Part shown: piece by piece, positions 46,842 through 50,672 of the stretch
Layout of the letters: each line of letters opens with the position of its first letter
How positions within the stretch are numbered: the stretch's first letter is position 1
Source of the DNA: Candidatus Cacconaster merdequi
GTDB lineage: Bacteria > Bacteroidota > Bacteroidia > Bacteroidales > UBA932
Direction: 5' to 3'
Assembly (NCBI GenBank): GCA_018064345.1
Contig: JAGHVK010000028.1
Coordinates: 1-50,672 of the forward strand
Length of the DNA stretch: 50,672 nucleotides
Position numbers and translations under genes: made by a program
The notes under the pieces: model-generated
What the model saw: only the letters and a program-made list of their open reading frames with translations
What the model was told of the DNA's origin: nothing
Databases searched by the model: none

Positions 46842-47816
46842 TCAATAAGAGAAGCCGGAACCGCCGATGAACTCCCTGACTATGGATGTCGGCGGAATGT
46901 TCTTGGTTTCCACAGGAGTCATTGCAATCAGACTGCGGATCATCTCCAAAAGGCGCAAAGCTTCTCCATACGCTGGAGAAGTACGCGGAATCGTCTGAAG
47001 AAGAGGCTCAGCATAGCACTTGAGCATTGGCATCTCATACATCAGCGCAGAATTGAATTGAGCGTCCGCATTATCCTTGAAAGGAACTATGTATTTCTGC
47101 TCCCCGGAAAGGACACTCGGCCAACGGAGGATTGTTGATTCAGGAGAAGTTCCACGGAACTGATTGTCACGCACCATGCGGCGGAGAAGTCTGTAGTCCG
47201 AGGCATACATAGTGGTGTTCAGGTCAATTGCAAGTGGTGTCAGGACAGAGACATATATCTTGAATTTGTTCTTGTCGGAAACCAGAGGAGTGAGGGCAGG
47301 ATTAAGTCCGTGTATCCCCTCCATTATCAGAACGTCGTTCTCCTTCATCCTGAGCTTATCCCCCACGAATTTGCGTTCACCTGAAGGAAAGTCGTATCTC
47401 GGCATCTCAACTTCCTCACCAGCAAAGAGTTGTTTCAACTGCTCATTCAGAAAATCCACGTCAAGGGCTTCCAGACATTCGAAATCGTACTCACCTTTTT
47501 CATCTTTCGGTGTATCCACCCTGTTCCTGAAATAATCATCAAGCGATATGACGATAGGGTTGAGCCCGTCAACCCTCATATGGAGAGCAAGCCTTTTTGC
47601 AGACGTTGTCTTTCCACTGCTTGAGGGACCGGCTATCAGTACAAGTTTGACATCCTCCCGTTCAGCGATTGCATTGGCAATGTCTGAATACTTGTGCTCG
47701 TGCAAAGTCTCCGACAGATGTATGATCCGCCTTCCCTGCCCCGAGGCAATGGCCTGGTTCAAAGTTTCGATGTTGTTGGCGGCCATCAAATTGCGCCAGA
47801 TTGACACTTCTTTCAT
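46842..47816 (-). CDS. Uridine kinase-like nucleoside kinase
   Basis: A 324-residue P-loop kinase of the phosphoribulokinase/uridine kinase family. Walker A is GPSSSGKTTSAKRLA; ISLDDYFRNR and PRYDFPSGERK are substrate-side motifs, and LIMEGIHGLNP is the Walker B region. The end REFIGGSGFSY is shared with the longer (about 550 residues) Bacteroidota nucleoside kinases, which carry an extra N-terminal TGS/ThrRS-like half. That half is missing here: only about 60 residues precede the P-loop. The ATG overlaps the uvrA stop by four bases. Confidence 0.82.
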   Translation of the reverse strand: MKEVSIWRNLMAANNIETLNQAIASGQGRRIIHLSETLHEHKYSDIANAIAEREDVKLVLIAGPSSSGKTTSAKRLALHMRVDGLNPIVISLDDYFRNRVDTPKDEKGEYDFECLEALDVDFLNEQLKQLFAGEEVEMPRYDFPSGERKFVGDKLRMKENDVLIMEGIHGLNPALTPLVSDKNKFKIYVSVLTPLAIDLNTTMYASDYRLLRRMVRDNQFRGTSPESTILRWPSVLSGEQKYIVPFKDNADAQFNSALMYEMPMLKCYAEPLLQTIPRTSPAYGEALRLLEMIRSLIAMTPVETKNIPPTSIVREFIGGSGFSY

Positions 47817-50620
47817 AATATTTCCTTTAAGAATTTTCCTGTATAAGATACCGTTGAAGCTGCCACTTCTTCCGGAGTACCCGATGCAATAATCATTCCT
47901 CCTCCGGTGCCTCCTTCAGGGCCGAGGTCTATCAGGTAATCCACCGACTTGAGGACATCCAGATTATGCTCTATGATGACAACCGTATTGCCTTTATCGA
48001 CCAGTTTCTGAAGGACTCCCATCAAAACACGGATATCTTCGAAATGGAGTCCTGTCGTAGGCTCGTCAAGAAGATAAAGCGTATTGCCAGTGTCACGACG
48101 TGAGAGTTCCGCTGAAAGTTTCAGTCTCTGGCTCTCACCGCCGCTGAGAGTAGTGGCTGGCTGGCCGAGAGTAACATATCCAAGACCCACTTCCTCCATT
48201 GTCTTGAGTTTCTGGGCAATGGAAGGAATGGATTCGAAAAATCCGGAGGCCTGTGACACCGTCATATCCAGTACTTCACTGATATTCTTGCCTTTATATC
48301 TTACAGCAAGAGTATCCGGCTTGAAACGTCTGCCGTTGCACTCCTTGCAGGTAACTTGTGCCGGAGGCAGGAAGTTCATCTCTATCAACTGCACACCCGC
48401 GCCCCTGCACGCTTCGCATCTGCCGCCTTTCACATTGAATGAGAAACGGCCGGACTTGAAACCTCTGATCCTGGCGTCAGGGGTCTGTTCGAACAACTTT
48501 CGTATATCGGTGAGAAGGTCAGTGTAAGTAGATGGATTGCTGCGCGGTGAACGACCGATCGGAGACTGGTCAATCTGAATCACTTTGTCAATGTTTTCAG
48601 TGCCTTCGATGCTTCCGTAAGGAAGAACAGGGTAACGGGACCTGTAGAGCTTGTTGCTCAGAATAGGCATAAGTGTCTCATTCACAAGAGAACTCTTGCC
48701 GCTGCCGCTCACTCCGCTCACTCCTATGAGCATACCGAGAGGCAATGTCAGAGTCACATCCTTCAAGTTGTTGCCGCAGGCTCCCTTAAGGATGATGGAC
48801 TTGCCGTTTCCCTTGCGGCGCCCGGCAGGAACTTCTATCTTCTTTCGTCCTGAAAGATAATCAAGTGTCGGGGTGTGTACATCACCTTTGAACAAATCTG
48901 AAGGGGGACCGTTGAACAGCAGTTCTCCGCCTCTTTCTCCCGCTCCGGGACCAAGGTCCACGAGCCAGTCCGCATTTTCCATCATCTCCTGGTCGTGTTC
49001 CACAACCATCACGGAATTGCCTTCATCCCTCAGCTTCTTGAGAGCATCAATCAGTTTGCGGTTATCCCTCTGGTGCAGGCCGATGCTCGGTTCGTCAAGG
49101 ATGTAGAGGACATTCACCAGTTTCGACCCAATCTGAGTGGCAAGTCTGATGCGCTGGCTCTCACCTCCGCTCAAAGAACGTGTCGAACGGTTCAACGAAA
49201 GATAGTCAAGTCCGACGTCCTTCAGGAATCCTATACGTGAAACAAGTTCCTTGAGTATGTCCGTGGCTATAGTCATCTGCCTCCTGGTAAGCTTGCCGGG
49301 AAGAGATTTCACCCATTCGTAAAGAGTGTCGATGTCCATATCCGACACTTCCGCTATGTTCTTCCCGTCAATCTTGAAGAAAAGTGCTTCCGGCTTGAGC
49401 CTCGTGCCGTGGCAGACAGGGCATTCCACCTCATCAGCAAAGAGTTCCTTGAGATTCTTCCTCCGATCGCTCGATTCTTCGTCGGCATCGAGCAGGGAGA
49501 GGATACCGGGGAAAGTAGCCATCTCCATACTGGCACCTTCTCCAACCCTGAACAATTCATCCGTACCATAGAGGATAGTGTGCAGAGCATCCTGAGGTAT
49601 CTCACTGATAGGGCTGTACAAAGAAAATGAATACTTCCTGGCAAGGGCTTCAAGACGGCTGAACAAATTGTTGGAGCGCATCTTGCCGATACTGGCGATT
49701 CCTCCGTCCGCTATGGATACGCCCGGGTCGGGGATTATCTTTCCGATATCCACCTTGGCCACCGTACCCAGACCGTGACAGTGAGGACAAGCCCCTTGCG
49801 GAGAATTGAAAGAGAACGTGAACGGAGCCGGAGGATCGAACGACAGACCGGTGTCGGGACATACGAGGTTACGGCTCAGATGTTCGAAGCAGCCGCTTTC
49901 AGGAGAGAGAATGGCCATTGAGCCCTTCCCCTGCGCCAATGCTGCCCTGACAGAATCCAGCACTCGCTTTCTCTCGTCAGATGACGGAATTATCTTGTCT
50001 ATTACGAGTTCAATGAAGTGAATCTTGTAACGGTCAAGAGGAGTAACGTCTGCAAGATGTCTTATCTGCCCGTCAATTCTCACCTGAGTGTAGCCCTTCC
50101 TCTGCAACTGTTCGAAAAGTTCTTTGTAATGGCCCTTTCTTCCCTTGACCAGCGGAGCAAGCATTATCAGTTTCTCACCGGAATGTTTCCTGATTATCAG
50201 ATCGACTATCTCTTCATCGGTGTACTGCACCATCTCCTTGCCGCTTTCAGGCGAAAATGCCTGCGAAGCCCTTGCAAAGAGAAGGCGGAAGAAATCATAT
50301 ATTTCGGTTATCGTCCCCACCGTGGAGCGTGGGTTGCGGCCCACTGTCTTCTGCTCGATGGCTATGATGGGGCTGAGTCCGCTGATTTCATCAATGTCAG
50401 GACGTTCAAGGATTCCTATGAACTGACGTGCGTATGAAGAGAGGGTATCCATATACCGTCTCTGGCCTTCGGCAAAAATAGTGTCGAATGCAAGGGAGGA
50501 CTTTCCACTGCCCGACAGACCGGTGACGACCACAAGGCTGTCGCGCGGTATGTCAAGGTCAATGTCCTTCAGATTATGGACCCTCGCCCCCCGGATTTCT
50601 ATTTTGTCGGGTTCAGACAT
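47813..50620 (-). CDS. uvrA: Excinuclease ABC subunit A
   Basis: DNA-damage sensor ATPase of nucleotide excision repair (935 residues, normal length). Both ABC modules are complete: Walker [21 protein letters not shown] and [15 protein letters not shown], and signature motifs [18 protein letters not shown] and [17 protein letters not shown]. The first zinc module has CPHCHGLG and [14 protein letters not shown], and the second is CEACRGAG ... [14 protein letters not shown]. The start is the ATG at 50620, overlapping the preceding stop by one base. The nucleoside kinase gene follows with a four-base overlap, so the three are coupled. Confidence 0.98.
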   Translation of the reverse strand: MSEPDKIEIRGARVHNLKDIDLDIPRDSLVVVTGLSGSGKSSLAFDTIFAEGQRRYMDTLSSYARQFIGILERPDIDEISGLSPIIAIEQKTVGRNPRSTVGTITEIYDFFRLLFARASQAFSPESGKEMVQYTDEEIVDLIIRKHSGEKLIMLAPLVKGRKGHYKELFEQLQRKGYTQVRIDGQIRHLADVTPLDRYKIHFIELVIDKIIPSSDERKRVLDSVRAALAQGKGSMAILSPESGCFEHLSRNLVCPDTGLSFDPPAPFTFSFNSPQGACPHCHGLGTVAKVDIGKIIPDPGVSIADGGIASIGKMRSNNLFSRLEALARKYSFSLYSPISEIPQDALHTILYGTDELFRVGEGASMEMATFPGILSLLDADEESSDRRKNLKELFADEVECPVCHGTRLKPEALFFKIDGKNIAEVSDMDIDTLYEWVKSLPGKLTRRQMTIATDILKELVSRIGFLKDVGLDYLSLNRSTRSLSGGESQRIRLATQIGSKLVNVLYILDEPSIGLHQRDNRKLIDALKKLRDEGNSVMVVEHDQEMMENADWLVDLGPGAGERGGELLFNGPPSDLFKGDVHTPTLDYLSGRKKIEVPAGRRKGNGKSIILKGACGNNLKDVTLTLPLGMLIGVSGVSGSGKSSLVNETLMPILSNKLYRSRYPVLPYGSIEGTENIDKVIQIDQSPIGRSPRSNPSTYTDLLTDIRKLFEQTPDARIRGFKSGRFSFNVKGGRCEACRGAGVQLIEMNFLPPAQVTCKECNGRRFKPDTLAVRYKGKNISEVLDMTVSQASGFFESIPSIAQKLKTMEEVGLGYVTLGQPATTLSGGESQRLKLSAELSRRDTGNTLYLLDEPTTGLHFEDIRVLMGVLQKLVDKGNTVVIIEHNLDVLKSVDYLIDLGPEGGTGGGMIIASGTPEEVAASTVSYTGKFLKEIL

Positions 50621-50672
50621 CAGAGCGTCTCAAGAAATGGGTTAGTGGCCCGTTCGTAGCCGATAGTGGTCG
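50620..50672 (-). CDS. C-terminal end of a probable glyoxalase II-type hydrolase (partial)
   Basis: The minus strand entering from the right edge reads [16 protein letters not shown] and a TGA stop that shares its A with the uvrA ATG. Endings of the form E-x-x-T-N-P-F-L-R are typical of hydroxyacylglutathione hydrolase (GloB, metallo-beta-lactamase fold). With only 17 codons visible the assignment rests on this short match, but the tight TGATG junction supports a real gene cotranscribed with uvrA. Confidence 0.5.
   Translation of the reverse strand, partial: TTIGYERATNPFLETL

Overview
The window is a 50.7 kb chromosomal segment of a Bacteroidota bacterium, most likely Bacteroidales. The support is: repeated -33/-7 promoters of the TTTG-N18..20-TAnnTTTG type, the near absence of Shine-Dalgarno sequences, a Bacteroidota-type lipoprotein family (DUF4837), an S16 protein with a long Ala/Glu/Lys tail, and a cobalamin riboswitch in front of a TonB-dependent receptor. 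Base composition looks moderate (roughly half G+C by eye), except for one clearly A+T-rich block at about 26.3-28.3 kb. Gene content is mostly core housekeeping.

Layout. 1-741: the start of a minus-strand TonB-dependent receptor behind a cobalamin riboswitch and its promoter. 0.8-2.0 kb: rpsP-rimM. 2.0-4.4 kb (minus): phosphohexomutase, def, ruvX. 4.4-8.8 kb (plus): M23 peptidase, dxr, rseP, DUF4837 lipoprotein. Then tRNA-Glu and rpsT, and facing them upp, radC and miaB. 12.3-14.8 kb (plus): LEA-type lipoprotein, SPOR-domain protein, rpoN. Then a secreted M3 peptidase (minus) divergent from cysS. 18.6-25.1 kb: a six-gene minus-strand run (transporter, YpfJ-type zinc peptidase, GH20 hexosaminidase, esterase, SIMPL protein, serine hydrolase). 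A threonine-aldolase-family enzyme follows on the plus strand.

26.3-28.7 kb is accessory DNA. It holds two A+T-rich genes that look like surface-glycan modification genes, an unannotated long-hairpin RNA with its own promoter and terminator-like end, a transposase remnant, and a G+C-rich inverted-repeat element. tRNA-Met and tRNA-Gln, then ispF, close this part. 29.5-34.0 kb (plus): small membrane protein, mutL, rhomboid protease, EEP-family phosphodiesterase and tsaC, nearly all overlapping. 34-36.5 kb: phosphoesterase, NagX-like acyltransferase, rsmE.

36.5-41.8 kb is a minus-strand amino-sugar / cell-wall salvage cluster: NamZ-type exo-muramidase, GH18 hydrolase, ROK kinase, MFS transporter and a SIS-domain protein. 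The SIS gene carries a single-base frameshift near its 3' end. tsaE and a YifB/ComM-type ATPase follow. 44-46.8 kb (plus): TPR protein and an EnvC-like protein with a degenerate LytM domain. The window ends in a uridine-kinase-like gene, uvrA, and the last codons of a probable glyoxalase II-type hydrolase.

The most interesting unexplained object is the long-hairpin RNA at 28055-28283 (minus), whose architecture recalls 6S RNA. Second is the cell-wall salvage cluster with its frameshifted SIS gene. All functions are read from sequence patterns and remembered families; no search was run.
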